Positions 20,561 through 31,287 of a DNA stretch of 64,000 nucleotides are shown in pieces. The notes beneath the pieces are model-generated. The model was not told the origin of the DNA, did not search any database, and was given only the letters and a program-made list of their open reading frames with translations. Numbering within the stretch: position 1 is the stretch's first letter; the number at the start of each line of letters is the position of its first letter. The position numbers and the translations under genes are program-made. The DNA lies in contig JACONQ010000019.1 of the NCBI GenBank assembly GCA_014281115.1, forward strand, positions 1,736,001 through 1,800,000. Reading direction: 5' to 3'. This DNA is from Laburnicola sp. R22_1. Its lineage: Eukaryota > Ascomycota > Dothideomycetes > Pleosporales > Didymosphaeriaceae.

Positions 20561-22498
20561 TTTTCGCGTCATCTCGGCAAGAGTAGTATATAGTGTATGT
20601 ATGAGATAGGAGGGCACGTCGTAAGCATGTGCTGTCTGTTATTTTCAGACGTTGAAATCTATCATTGTTTAGAGCTTGGACGAAGACTGTTGCGTGGGTG
20701 CTAAGGTGTTGTGTTGTCGTGTTGGTGGTTTTGCGGGATGCGAATTCCGTTTCTTCCTATCCAGTTGTAATCAGCTCTGCTTTTTTGCTGGTTGTCGGAC
20801 TTTCTAGTGTACCCGCGGTTCTATAGCGAAGATGTCTAAGGTCAATGTGGGTAGGAGTTTGGGTTTGCCTGGCGTGTGTGTACTCGTTGTGCCAGCTCAT
20901 CGAGGTACCAAATTGCAAGCTAGGTAACCGAATCGACATACTTAGTATTGCCTTTGAAGCTGTACATAGGCCTGGGTCTTACATAGCACGTCTTTCAGAC
21001 ATGGAAGTACTACAATGCTATAATTGTTTAAGATGGCACGACTTCTCCCTTAGGTAATAAGGTGTAACCAACCCCTTTTTATCTCCAGCTTAAAATACGC
21101 TTTTCTGTGTGCAAAACAGCAGGAGAGATTCCTGCTATTATTTTGTAACCTTTTTATTAGACAAAGTCTTCGTCGCTTAAAAAAAAACTATAAGGAGGTG
21201 TGTAGATTTGATGTCTTGTACGTATCCCATACTGGGGTATTACGGCTGTAACGTCAGGAGATGTGGGTTTCGTGGCTGAATATACTGTCTGGCTTGTATT
21301 TAACTATAACTAAGCCTAGATACTTATGTGTTATATGGCGCATGCTGGCTTGTTGGAACACAACGCGAGTCTTGTAGAGCTAAGACGTTGAGAAATTCCC
21401 AAGTGTATGGAAATGCGCTAGTTTTTCTACTTTTGGTATGTTGTTGATGTAAGTGCAGGAGGATGTTTAGTGGGTGCGTTACATATCTATGCGCCCTAGA
21501 GGAACGCATAATATTATTTGTCTAGAGAGATTTTTAAGTGAGTCAACCTACAAGTTATTTACATAGTGAGCTGATTTTTTACTGCAATAGATATATTTCG
21601 GATGTATTATACACAGGATATGTGCTGGGGTCATACACGAGATGGAAGATTCTGTGGAATTATGTGGGTGAGTACGTTAGCTAGAGATTTACCTTTGTTG
21701 GTTATTACTTTGTCGGAAACAAGGTACAGCATAGTCCTCAGTTTTATTGCATATGCTGGGGTAACACATTAGTTTTGACTTTGGGACAATCCAAGTGCGT
21801 ACGTAGGTTAATCGCACGCTGACACTTGCGACTTCAGTGCCCTGTTATTCGATGAAGCCGCGTGTTTGACACGTGTATTAGGTATCCTGGGGTAAAACAT
21901 GACATTGAGGATTGGCAAATAATAGAGGAATGCTTACAATGGCCTTGAGTTCCCTAATCATGTAGTGTTCGAAGGCTTGCCAAGCGAAAATTGCAATGTT
22001 TATTACGTATCGTAGGGGAACACACAGTTGCCAAATCTAGAAGGACCTCTAGTTTGGTGGTGAATTAGGCTCGTGGTTTACATTTTCCCTAATTCACCTT
22101 AGTTACTATATTCGGGCAGACAAATTCCTTTCCACCACCTCCCATCTCCTCTCTACAACACCAACACTTGCCGCCGCAGCCGCCGCCGTACTCTCTAGTT
22201 TGGCATTCGGATTGCCAGTCCCGGGGTAACACACGCCTTGCAGGAAAAGTAAGTCTTTCCATTTCACGTTCCCCCTTTCCCAGCCCCGTTGCAGCGATTC
22301 CCGTTGGAAGGAAAAAGCCGCGAATCAGCCCAGGCTGAACAATCCGCACTCCAGATGGCCAAACGCGTAAGTTTCCCACGGGTCCGAGTCCCCCGACTCG
22401 AGCCCTCGACCTTCACCATTTCCCCCCAAACAAACTCTCCTCGCGCTCAGCACCAAACACGCACTTCCCGCTCACGCTCAACCACGCACACCACCACA
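20561..22498. other. Gene-free stretch with a recurring motif
   Basis: About 1.9 kb without a convincing gene. Composition is balanced and no RIP signature is seen. The second half holds copies of a TRCGTATCCTGGGGTAACACA-like motif at a spacing near 131 bp. The last 250 bases, with pyrimidine-rich runs, are the likely promoter and 5' leader of the gene at 22499. Confidence 0.5.
21221..22240 (+). repeat. Degenerate motif recurring with a period of about 131 bp
   Basis: CTGGGG-type cores followed by an AACACA-like tail lie at 21232, 21625, 21756, 21887, 22013 (TAGGGG) and 22221 (CCGGGG). Spacings are 393 (3 x 131), 131, 131, 126 and 208. Weaker matches occur near 21344 (CTGGCTTGTTGGAACACA) and 21496. 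Sequence between the motifs is only faintly similar, so this is either a very old tandem repeat or a spaced protein-binding motif. Confidence 0.5.
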
Positions 22499-23740
22499 AT
22501 GGACACCCCACCGCCCTCGATGGCGAAACCCGCCACAGAGCCCAGCCATCTTCCCCAACACACGAAACCCTCCCGCACAAAAGTCGAGGAACTCCCAGAC
22601 AAACCGCGCGCTCTCGCGCAAATCGTAGCCACCAGCCTCTCCAACGCCCTCGACGACGACACCATGCGCGCCAAAATCTCGCAAATCACCGACGTCAAAG
22701 ACGAGAGCGACGTGCGAACCTCGGGCAAGCAGTCCGACTGGGGCACTCTCCACGTACAAAAGCACCGCCAGCACCTCCGCCAGCGCGGCACCATGCCAGC
22801 CCCTCCGCACACGACATGGCACCCCGCGCCCCGGTTCGCTGTCAGCGCGCCTGTCCCGCAAAAGAGCATCCGTTCTCGACCCGTGCCTGGCTGTCCCGTG
22901 GGAAACGCGTGGTCGGGAGAGCACTATTGGGCGCCGCAATTCAGCCAGTCTGCGCCTTGTACGCCGACGTCTACGGCGGCCGACCACGTCCACAGCGATT
23001 CCGCCCGACGGGCTGCGTACCAAGCCGTCGTCGCAGACGTGGCGACGTATGCGGGCGAGGTGCAGACCGAGGCGGCGCTGCGGGGGGGAAAAATCACAGA
23101 GGCGGAAAGCGACGTCCTGGCCGCGATGCAGCTTGTCGAAGAGAAGCACGCAGAGTACGAGGGCGGCTACGAGACGCCTGTGCCGAACGAGATTACGGCG
23201 CAGACGGCTGGGCTTGCCGAGGAGGAGAGACTCGCTATGCGGGTGCACTCTATACGTCGGGATTCGGAGCTGCGGGAGGCGAGGGGCTGGCTTCAGCTCG
23301 ATCAGAGTGCGCTGCGGTGCACGACTGTGCTGGACTATGCGAAGGCTAATCTCAAGATGGTCAAGGAGCGGAGGAGGAGTACCGAGTTGGAGCCTTCGGG
23401 GGCGGCGTTGGCGTTGGCGTATGCGGTGTATGTGTTGGAGGAGAGGATTAGGCGGTTGAACGAGAGGGAGAGGGATAGTGATGATAGTGAGGAGGAGATG
23501 GTCGAGTATGGGCGGTTTTTGAAGAGCACGAATGTGAAGAGCATTTATGAGGTGTTGGGTGGGGGAGAGGGAGAGGAGAGTCTTTATGAGGTGCTGGCTG
23601 GGGAGGAGTCGGAGAAGAGGCGGCCGCGTAAGGGGAGTGGGTTGGAGGAGCGGAGGGTTAAGGGGAAGGCGCCGAGTGTTCTTGATCTTGCGGCTTGGGC
23701 TTCGGAGTTGAAAGAGTTGGAGGAGAATACGGGTGATTAG
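22499..23740 (+). CDS. Unrecognised protein, 413 residues, helical and charged C-terminal half
   Basis: Single open frame; the start at 22499 (CACAATGG context, after an A/C-rich leader) is preferred over the upstream in-frame ATG at 22289. I recognise no family. The N-terminal third is Pro/Ser/Thr/Lys-rich and probably disordered. From about residue 165 the protein becomes Ala/Glu/Arg-rich (DHVHSDSARRAAYQAVVADV and onward) with long predicted helices up to about 330, including LEERIRRLNERERDSDDSEE. Two short copies of a YEVL motif (SIYEVLGGGEGEE and SLYEVLAGEE) follow near the end. Third-position G+C is high, which favours real coding. A long antisense open frame (22478-24076) is its shadow. 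Confidence 0.7.
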   Translation: MDTPPPSMAKPATEPSHLPQHTKPSRTKVEELPDKPRALAQIVATSLSNALDDDTMRAKISQITDVKDESDVRTSGKQSDWGTLHVQKHRQHLRQRGTMPAPPHTTWHPAPRFAVSAPVPQKSIRSRPVPGCPVGNAWSGEHYWAPQFSQSAPCTPTSTAADHVHSDSARRAAYQAVVADVATYAGEVQTEAALRGGKITEAESDVLAAMQLVEEKHAEYEGGYETPVPNEITAQTAGLAEEERLAMRVHSIRRDSELREARGWLQLDQSALRCTTVLDYAKANLKMVKERRRSTELEPSGAALALAYAVYVLEERIRRLNERERDSDDSEEEMVEYGRFLKSTNVKSIYEVLGGGEGEESLYEVLAGEESEKRRPRKGSGLEERRVKGKAPSVLDLAAWASELKELEENTGD

Positions 23741-23791
23741 GTGATGAGAATACGGGTGTCTGGTTGATGAGAATACGGGTGTCTGGGTGAT
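23723..23791 (+). repeat. 23-bp tandem repeat spanning a stop codon
   Basis: GAGAATACGGGTG recurs at 23723, 23746 and 23769 (period 23, about three units). The first unit holds the last codons of the gene at 22499, so the repeat begins in coding sequence and runs into the 3' flank. Confidence 0.85.
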
Positions 23792-25859
23792 GCGAGGAAC
23801 GGCGTCTAGTTTCGCTGACCGACGTGGAGAAGAAGAGAGGTTGGTTACTGCCGCCGAAAGAGTCAGAAATAGAGAGAGGCTATTCACTTCCGCGGAACGA
23901 GAGGGCGAGAAGAAGGACATGTGGCTTCCGCCTAGCTTCGCTGCGCTCGACGTCTTCTCTAGCAGCAATTGGTAGACTTCTATATGGTTGAATGGTTCAT
24001 TGGACGTCCGAGGGAACGCTCGATGGGAATGAGAGCATCTCCATAAACAACATTTACCTAGGTAGAAACTTCTCAACCAACCACAACCCCATCCCCAGCC
24101 ACACCTTCAAACCCCAACCCAAACATACCTGGTATCGTGCTTCCAAACCCCATAAAAATTACTTCGGCGAGCACACAGAACCTCGACTTGCTCCCTAAAA
24201 AGCAGATTCAAGCTTGAATAACGAATCGTACTGCAAACCCAGTCAATCAGTTCCTCCCCTCGCTTCTCCCAAAATCTAAGCGATTCACGTAGGCAGGTGT
24301 AGGCGCGTATATAAGCCGCATATTCATGATTCGCTGTTCCCCCAATACGATGCGTTCGGCACGTCACACAACGCACCGTAACGCGATGCAACGACTTGAT
24401 CAAGGCCCAACGCCAGAACTGTGAACCCGCTAATAAATGCATACATAGCCACGGCCAATGTGGAACATGTAGCCAGCTAGCTGTCCATAGCAATTACCTG
24501 CATTCATGCGTGCCACGCTGTCCATCCTTGCTTGTTTACGAATAAGTGAGTGCATACCTATAAAGGTAATCCCCCTCCCGCCCCCCTCCTAATCGCCCCA
24601 CCATCATTCTTTCCCTATATCCCAAACACACCCTCCACCCACCTACCACCCCACAATGCTCAACCCCCTCGCCGGCCCCCTCCCCCTCCTCCCCCTCCTC
24701 TTCACCCTCCTCACCTCCTCCCTCGCCACCCTCTCCGCCACCCGCCTCCAACACACCCCCCTAACCCCCTTCCACATCCCTCTCCACAGCCCTAATAACC
24801 TACCTCCTCCCCCCGCCCCCTCAGCACCTACGCCCTCTCCTTCTTCCATCTCCGCTCCACCCCCTCGGACCAACCATGGCTGCCAGTGTTCAAGCTCGTG
24901 ACGAGCCCCGTGTGGGCGACGGGATAGCTAGCCGTTTGCGTCGTTTAGGGCGAGCGTCATCGCAATGGTTGGGCTATCCTTTCTTCTTCTCCTTCTTCTC
25001 CTTCTTCTTTTCCAGCAGGAGAAAGGGCAGCCTGTGAAAAAAAAAAACGCCAACACACATGGGTGCACACACTGTATCCCCAATCCAACCTCCACTACGC
25101 GCACGATATCAACAGGTCCACCAGGTACGGTAACGGTACATAGTTAGCGTGAACAAGGAGGCGGAGGCGCTGTGCGACATTGTTGTTGCGCTTGCCGTAG
25201 GCTTGACGTTTGTCACGTGAGTGATGAGGTATATTGTTCCAAGGTTGTTTTTTTTTGGGGGGGGGGGGCTTTTCTTCGCCTTCTGTGGACGGGACTGGAC
25301 TTGAAGCGCTTCTTCCACATGGAAGGAAGCATGCAACGAATACAGAAGAATGAATGCGTTAGGTACGTTTATCCTACCTGGAAGGCGGCGAGGCCGCTAC
25401 TGGAAGAAGACTGAAGAGGCTGAATCAAGAGTGCTGGATGGAGGCACGGGGTTGCGCGTGCGAGTGGACATGGTGGTTGCTTGCATGGATATCGCTCGAA
25501 TAGATTGATGTTACGTACTTTCTCTACTTCATCCTCTATAGGTAATCACACACAGGAACCCAACCAGAAGCGTAGAATAACAATAGGATTCTCTTGCGGT
25601 ACGCGCAGCACATGGAATTCTCGCCACGGCCGAAGCAACGCTAGAGCACACCTTCTAAAAGCTAGTGGACGGGCAATACCGTCCCAAAATGCCCTCTAAA
25701 AGAAAAGAAAAACAGGGTATTCCGCCAATCGCTGCTGGAGCAAGACAATCGATAAATGAGCGAACTCTCAAGCCACGTTACATTCCATGTTGCAAAGCCA
25801 CACGCTCCTAATATGCGAAAAAAAGGATTAGCAACGACCAAAGGAAGGACACCGCGCGT
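23792..25859. other. Intergenic stretch without a convincing gene
   Basis: About 2 kb between two genes facing each other. It holds a C-rich, G-poor run (24570-24880), a TTCTTC-rich run (24970-25015) and an 11-base G homopolymer near 25257. Small open frames follow the biased composition. One at 24656 begins like a signal peptide but has no family match and no plausible splice donor, so it is not called. Confidence 0.5.
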
Positions 25860-28607
25860 CTACATGACTACGCACTTGTCCTTTCCTTCATGCGTATTCG
25901 GGTTCGGTCCGACCATGCCACTTTGTCGTCCTGGTCGCATTGGGTTTTGCATGGTTGGTCGTGGATACCCACGACCTCCCTGTTGGACGTTCATTGGATG
26001 ACCGCTACCCTGTGGGCGAAAAGGTGCATTCGATGCAGGATGGCCATGTGGAGGATGGTACGGCGGGTTCGTCGCTGCCTCCTCATAAGTTGGGGGCGGG
26101 GCGGGCTCTTCGGCTGGTCGATGAGTCTGAGCATGAGTACGACGTGGTGGGATTGTAGGCGGTGTTTCGGCTGGGCGTGATGTACGTCGATTCTGAGTAG
26201 GGGTTTGCGCCTGCTCGGAGATGGCGTTTTCCGATAGTTGGTTCTCTCGGCGACGACGCTCCTCTTCCGCTTGACGGTGGCGTTGGTCTTCTTCTTCTTG
26301 GAGCTGGAGAGCCAAAGCAAGATCATGGTCTTCTTGTTCTACCCTGCTGACGTCTGATCCCGGCGACAGAGGTGCAGCGCTTTCAGGCGGCACTAAGCCT
26401 GACGATGATGAGGTCTGATTGCCGCGGCGTTGGACAGTAGTCCACCCTTGATCATCTCGCACATCAACCATGCTCTGTATGGGCTGTTGAGTTTGTGCTC
26501 CCTGTGGCGAGGTGCTGTTGCCCACTGGACGGAAGTCTCCAGAAAACAGCTCGCTCCCTTGGCCGTTTACGTCCACTAGCGACTCCCAAACAATCTCATC
26601 GTGGCTCGAATATCCCTGGTCCGTGACCAAAGTCACCAGATGATCCGTTCGGGGATCTTTATACAGAGTCGAGAAATGATCATTTCGGAAGAGGATAGCC
26701 ACTTGACCAGGTTGAAGGATTTCCCGCATCGCCTTCAGTCCGTATGTGGTCAGCTGTGTAGGCCACAGAGCTAGAAACTCTTTGATCGCATGGATGTCGG
26801 TAAACATCTGTTGCTCATCAGCAGTCAACGCTTCATCGCTCTCCAGCTTCGCCTCCAGCTCTTCCTGCTGGAATTGCACGTATTGAGAGGTTTCGTAGGT
26901 CTTGGCTATGCGCTCAAAAGCGCGATATGCGTCAGAACCAGGCTCTGGGAGCCACCCATGCATTAGCGGTAGGTTGAAGGTTTTATAGAGACGCATGTCC
27001 CGCGTGTTCTCAAAAACGCCCGGCCGTGTCGATGTAGACGTTCCATCCGTTGCCTCCGGGTCCTGAACGAACATGGGGTTCACGTTCAAGCCCGTGTGTA
27101 GAGCAAGAAGGAACTTGTACAAGTCGCTTACGTCTGGCAGCTCTTGAGCAGCGTCTCCCCTGCGACCAGACATAAGCTCATCGAACACGGCATCAAGAAG
27201 TAAGCCGAGGCTGACTTGTTCGCGTGTACGAAGGGTTTCGACGAGCGCAGTCTCTGCTTCGGCCGGGGTTGAAAGAACAAGGGCGTTGACTAGGGCGAGT
27301 AAAGGGCATGGGCCATTGATCTTCTGCGTGAGAATCGGAGACGTCCTGATGCTGCGCTTGTTTACATCATACCATCGAATGTGCTTGATCTGATAGGTCT
27401 CTTTTCGTTGTTTGTTCATGACCGTGTTTGGCGAATCTGGACCCGTGCTTGCAGAAGGAGCAATGGCTGTTTGCAGAGGGCGAAGTGGCAAAGGCGGTGG
27501 CTGTTCTTCTTGCGACGATCGTGGCGGCAATGCGGGTGCCGGGACATCCTCGTGTCGATGTTCTGGTTCTTCCTCGACTTGGGAGGGCACTGCGGGTGGA
27601 GGTCTGCCAGGCGCCTGTGACGAGGCCGCAAAGCTCTCCCCGTGTCGACGATTTTGCTCCTCACTAGCTGCGGCCTCTTGTGCGGCGGCCGATTCATGCT
27701 GTTTTCTCTCTCCATCACGCTGTTCCCAAGTCTTCTGCTCCGTAGGCGTGTAATAGGCATCGCCCTGATACTTCTGGGTTTCAGGCCGTCCATGAATTCG
27801 TTCAAATGCGTCCATGGACGATTCATAGAGCGATGCGTTTGAAATTTGGTTCGAAGGTGACGGCAGCGGCGTGGCTGCATCCACTGCGATTAGAGGGGGC
27901 TGGCTCGGCTGCTCTGAGTTCTGTGCTGCAGGGCCATGGTTCTCTCGTTGCAGATTGGCCATGTGATTGGAGATTGGATTTGTCGGGGTATCGGGTGTTT
28001 GGTACGAAGGTAACTCGGCCAGTTCGGTATATGATTGAGTGTGTGCTGGCGTGTCGCCCCAGACCGACTGGCTGCTTTCGGCGCCAAAGTTGCTCTGCCC
28101 CGTCTGTTGCATTTTCAAATAGGGATTGTTCGTCTTCAATGGTATCGAGCCTGTGGAGGCAGTGCTTGCGTACGACGAAGACGTAGCGCCCGTGGGCTCG
28201 GGCTCGATCTTCTCCAGCGGCTTCCTGATGGGCATACCCTTGGGTGGCCCGGCTTTCAGCACGTCCGGCAGCGAGTTGTTCTTCGCGGAAGCTGGAGCCG
28301 GCAATGGCTTCCCCCCGCGAATCTTCAGCGGGTCGGGCAGGTCGTCAGGTGTTTCGTCGTCTGACTTTTCCCAGTCTTCGTCGCTAAGATGGGCGCCATC
28401 GTCTTTGTCCTTTGGCTTCTGAGCTTCGTCGAGAGGTTTCAGCTGAAAGGCGGGCGATTTGTGGAGGTCCGGGGAATAGACGTCTTGGCGATCGGGCGAG
28501 GTGGGAAGCGGCGGGAGGTGCTCCTCGGAGGGCGTGGTAGGGTAAGGAGGGTTGTTGGCCGCTTGTGTTAAGGGACGCGGGAGGTCTTCATTCTTGCGTA
28601 GGACCAT
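25860..28607 (-). CDS. MINDY-family deubiquitinase with C-terminal CaaX box
   Basis: Cysteine protease that trims K48-linked ubiquitin chains. The start at 28607 (MVLRKNEDLPRPL) gives 915 residues; an upstream in-frame ATG at 28712 would add 35 and is less family-like. The N-terminal 400 residues are Pro/Ser/Glu-rich and look disordered. The catalytic domain (about 405-695) carries INGPCPLLALVNAL with catalytic Cys near 434 and RNDHFSTLYK with catalytic His near 644, both intact. After it comes a helical Gln/Glu/Arg-rich stretch (LALALQLQEEEDQRHRQAEE), which resembles a ubiquitin-interacting motif. The protein ends KDKCVVM, a CaaX box suggesting prenylation and membrane attachment. No intron. 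Divergent from TRM6. Confidence 0.92.
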   Translation of the reverse strand: MVLRKNEDLPRPLTQAANNPPYPTTPSEEHLPPLPTSPDRQDVYSPDLHKSPAFQLKPLDEAQKPKDKDDGAHLSDEDWEKSDDETPDDLPDPLKIRGGKPLPAPASAKNNSLPDVLKAGPPKGMPIRKPLEKIEPEPTGATSSSYASTASTGSIPLKTNNPYLKMQQTGQSNFGAESSQSVWGDTPAHTQSYTELAELPSYQTPDTPTNPISNHMANLQRENHGPAAQNSEQPSQPPLIAVDAATPLPSPSNQISNASLYESSMDAFERIHGRPETQKYQGDAYYTPTEQKTWEQRDGERKQHESAAAQEAAASEEQNRRHGESFAASSQAPGRPPPAVPSQVEEEPEHRHEDVPAPALPPRSSQEEQPPPLPLRPLQTAIAPSASTGPDSPNTVMNKQRKETYQIKHIRWYDVNKRSIRTSPILTQKINGPCPLLALVNALVLSTPAEAETALVETLRTREQVSLGLLLDAVFDELMSGRRGDAAQELPDVSDLYKFLLALHTGLNVNPMFVQDPEATDGTSTSTRPGVFENTRDMRLYKTFNLPLMHGWLPEPGSDAYRAFERIAKTYETSQYVQFQQEELEAKLESDEALTADEQQMFTDIHAIKEFLALWPTQLTTYGLKAMREILQPGQVAILFRNDHFSTLYKDPRTDHLVTLVTDQGYSSHDEIVWESLVDVNGQGSELFSGDFRPVGNSTSPQGAQTQQPIQSMVDVRDDQGWTTVQRRGNQTSSSSGLVPPESAAPLSPGSDVSRVEQEDHDLALALQLQEEEDQRHRQAEEERRRRENQLSENAISEQAQTPTQNRRTSRPAETPPTIPPRRTHAQTHRPAEEPAPPPTYEEAATNPPYHPPHGHPASNAPFRPQGSGHPMNVQQGGRGYPRPTMQNPMRPGRQSGMVGPNPNTHEGKDKCVVM

Positions 28608-29066
28608 GGCGGGGAGGCGTACAGGTGCCGGGAGCGCTGCTGCACGACGGAGAAGCTGTCCGTTCGCAAGCGGAAATGGGGAATTCGCCGGCACAAGCAA
28701 ATGCGTTTGCAACAGTAGGGGCGTCTAACGCAAGCGAATGGCGGTGGTTAAGACGTGGGAAGCGGCGAATATTGGGTCGCGGACGCGCATGGGCGTGGTG
28801 GCCGGCCCGGGAGGAGGGTGAGGATCGGAATCGCCGCACCAGCCAGGCGGCAGCCCGCCGATGACGACGGCGGGCCCGAGCTTTTGAGGCGCAGCTGCAT
28901 GCGCCACAGACGGTGGGGGAGTAAGTCTTGGCGCGCGGAGCCGGTGCGGAACTCCGAGCTGGCCGATAATAATTGTCGGCTTTCTCCCATCGTACTGGAA
29001 CGGTACACGGCTGGCCAAGACATCCTTGCCGTAATAGCACATGGCTCGTTAAATACACAGCGCGCA
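28608..29066. promoter_or_regulatory. Bidirectional promoter region MINDY/TRM6
   Basis: 459 bp between divergent start codons, G+C-rich, no TATA box seen. Open frames crossing it follow composition. Shared control is an inference from the layout. Confidence 0.5.
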
Positions 29067-31030
29067 ATGCATCTCCTCGTCCGGCCGCACACGCACGTCG
29101 CCCTGCGCCTGCCCTCGGGCATCCTCAAGCTCGTCGAGATTCTCCCCAATACGTACGTCGGCTAGCCTAGCTGCAGTGAGCACCCTCAGGCCTGCTACCC
29201 CCAACCCGCACCGCTCCGTGTCTGACGCGCCGTAGCAATATCAGCCTGGCCAAGTTCGGGACCTTCTCCTCCGACCAGATCATCGGTCGCCCCTTCCGCG
29301 TCACCTACGAGCTGCTCGACAAGGATGACGGGAAAGCGCGGACAGAGCTGCGCGTTGTGCCTGCGCTGGAACTTCACGCCGAAGCCTTGGGAAGCGAGCA
29401 TGCCACGCCTGCAGAGACTAGGGACGACAACGCGCCCCCCGAGGCCGGGGACGGATATGATATCGTAGGCGAGCACGGCGAAGTCATCATGCGCAACAAC
29501 CGCTTGACCGTCGATGACCCCTCCCGCCAGACCCTCTCCATGGACGAGATAGAGGCGCTGAAGAAGGCTGGCGCTGCATCAGGCAAAGAGATTATCGAGA
29601 AGATCATGGCGTCACACATGGGCATTGAGGAGAAGACAACCTTCTCACTCGCCAAGTACACGCTCCGGAAATCGCGAAAGTACTTGAGAAGATTCACAGT
29701 CCTGCCCCTCGACGTTGGACTTCTTACCGAGTATGTGACGGAAAAGGAGGCATACAGGATTATGGAGCTGCGCGACGACTCGCTTGGCCTGATCTGCAGC
29801 TGGGCCAATATCCGTGATGCATCCACGAACCGTGTCCTGATGGCAGACGACGAGACGAGCCAGGTAGGCGGAGGCAGATGGCTCGTGGTAGATGACACCG
29901 GGGGCCTATTGACCGCCGCGCTCGCGGAAAAGATGGGCATCCTGTACCGAGACCAAGAAAGCGATTTCACAGGTTCCGAAGGGGAGGAAGACGAGGAAGA
30001 GCCCGTGTCACAAGCACGCAAAGATGCCAGCGAACCGCCGACTCAAAACGGCAACGGCACACCATCAACAAACGGAGCACCAACGCAGAGCTCCACAGAA
30101 GACACCGCCATGACAGACGCTCCCGCAGCGCTCGCACCACCGGACAGCACATCCACAGACCAGCCCCGCACCCCGCGCCGACCCCACCAACACATCCCCC
30201 AAAGCTCCGCCAAAACAAACACCCTCACTGTCCTCCACCCAAACAACCAACCCAACCTCTCCCATCTAAAATACTTCGGCTTCGACCCCGGCAACCCCCT
30301 CCCCAACCATCCCCTCTACACCCACCTCAAATCCGTCTCCTGGCTCCAACTCCTCCACCCCAGCGAAGACCCCACCTACACCGAGCCCGAAGTCATCTCG
30401 GAAGAATCGCTGGCCACGCTGAAAAGTTCAAAAAGGGGGAATTACTACAAGAAGCGACGGCGATGGGAGAGAACAAAGAGAGTAGTAGACGAGACCAGAG
30501 CAGGCGGGTTTGACGGCCTAGTCGTCGCAAGCAGCATGGAACCAGTCACCATCCTTAGAGAGTGCGTCCCTCTTGTCAAAGGCGGAGGCCAGATCGTCGT
30601 ATACAGTCCGAACGCCGAACCTCTCGTCCAACTTTGCGATTACTACAGCAAAGACCGGAGAGCGGCGTATATTGCGCGGGAATTTGGACCGCAGCAGCAG
30701 CAGCAGCAGAATGGGAAGAGAGGCAAGCTAGATGACCACGACGAAGACAATGAAGAGGACGCTACAAACGGCACGGAAGACGGCGACGAAGAGGAGAATT
30801 TCCCCGTCAATCCGACGCTTTTACTTGCGCCGTCGTTGCAGACTGCGCGCGCGAGAGAGTGGCAGGTGTTGCCTAGTCGGACGCATCCGCTTATGACGAG
30901 TAGAGGGGGTGCCGAGGGGTTTTTGTTTACCGCGACGAGGGTGCTGCCGGTTGAGGGGAAGGTGGAGGCTAGGGGTGTGTCGAGGGGGAAGAAGAGGAAG
31001 ACGGGGGTGGATACGGCTGTTCCGGCGTGA
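29067..31030 (+). CDS. TRM6: tRNA (adenine-58-N1) methyltransferase non-catalytic subunit TRM6 (Gcd10)
   Basis: Partner of the catalytic Trm61 in the nuclear enzyme that makes m1A58 in tRNA, including initiator tRNA. Exon 1 29067-29152 and exon 2 29236-31030 join in frame (AC/C) to give 626 residues. The joined start reads ILKLVEILPNTNISLAKFGT, then IIGRPFRVTYEL, the family's N-terminal barrel. SFDxxE-type core segments follow (MDEIEALKK, KYTLRKSRKYLRRFTVLPL). A long acidic/Pro-Thr-rich insert spans about 270-340, then YFGFDPGNPLPNHPLYTHL and the C-terminal Rossmann-like half (DGLVVASSMEPVTIL, GGQIVVYSPNAEPL). A six-Gln run lies near 30690. As expected for TRM6, no intact SAM-binding glycine motif is visible. 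Confidence 0.92.
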
Positions 31031-31287
31031 TTTGCTCGAGATGTGTGCGTGGTTGTTATCTAGAGTCGTGCTAGTTAAGTATATTAGAATCTGCTCGAGC
31101 CTTTGTCGTGGTAGTTTCGGCGTTTTATGTCTTTTGTCATGGCTGGCCTTTCCCTACATGTTCGCACACGGTGTGAATAACACCACAGGTCCCAAGATCC
31201 CTAGCACCCAACAAAGTAGCCGTTCAACATGATATTTTATTTGATATCGTGATCTTCATCCGGCGCTCTAACAGGAGCCCCCCTCTC

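Noticed and set aside
22478..24076. 532-codon minus-strand open frame
   Set aside because: It is antisense to the better-supported gene at 22499-23740, is Leu/Arg/Pro-rich in a way expected from G+C-rich complement, and shows no domain.
24656..24901. 81-codon frame beginning like a signal peptide (MLNPLAGPLPLLPLLF)
   Set aside because: It lies in an extreme C-rich, G-poor run that would give Leu/Pro/Ser in any case; no donor GT is available to join it to the downstream peptide-like stretch, and no family is recognised.
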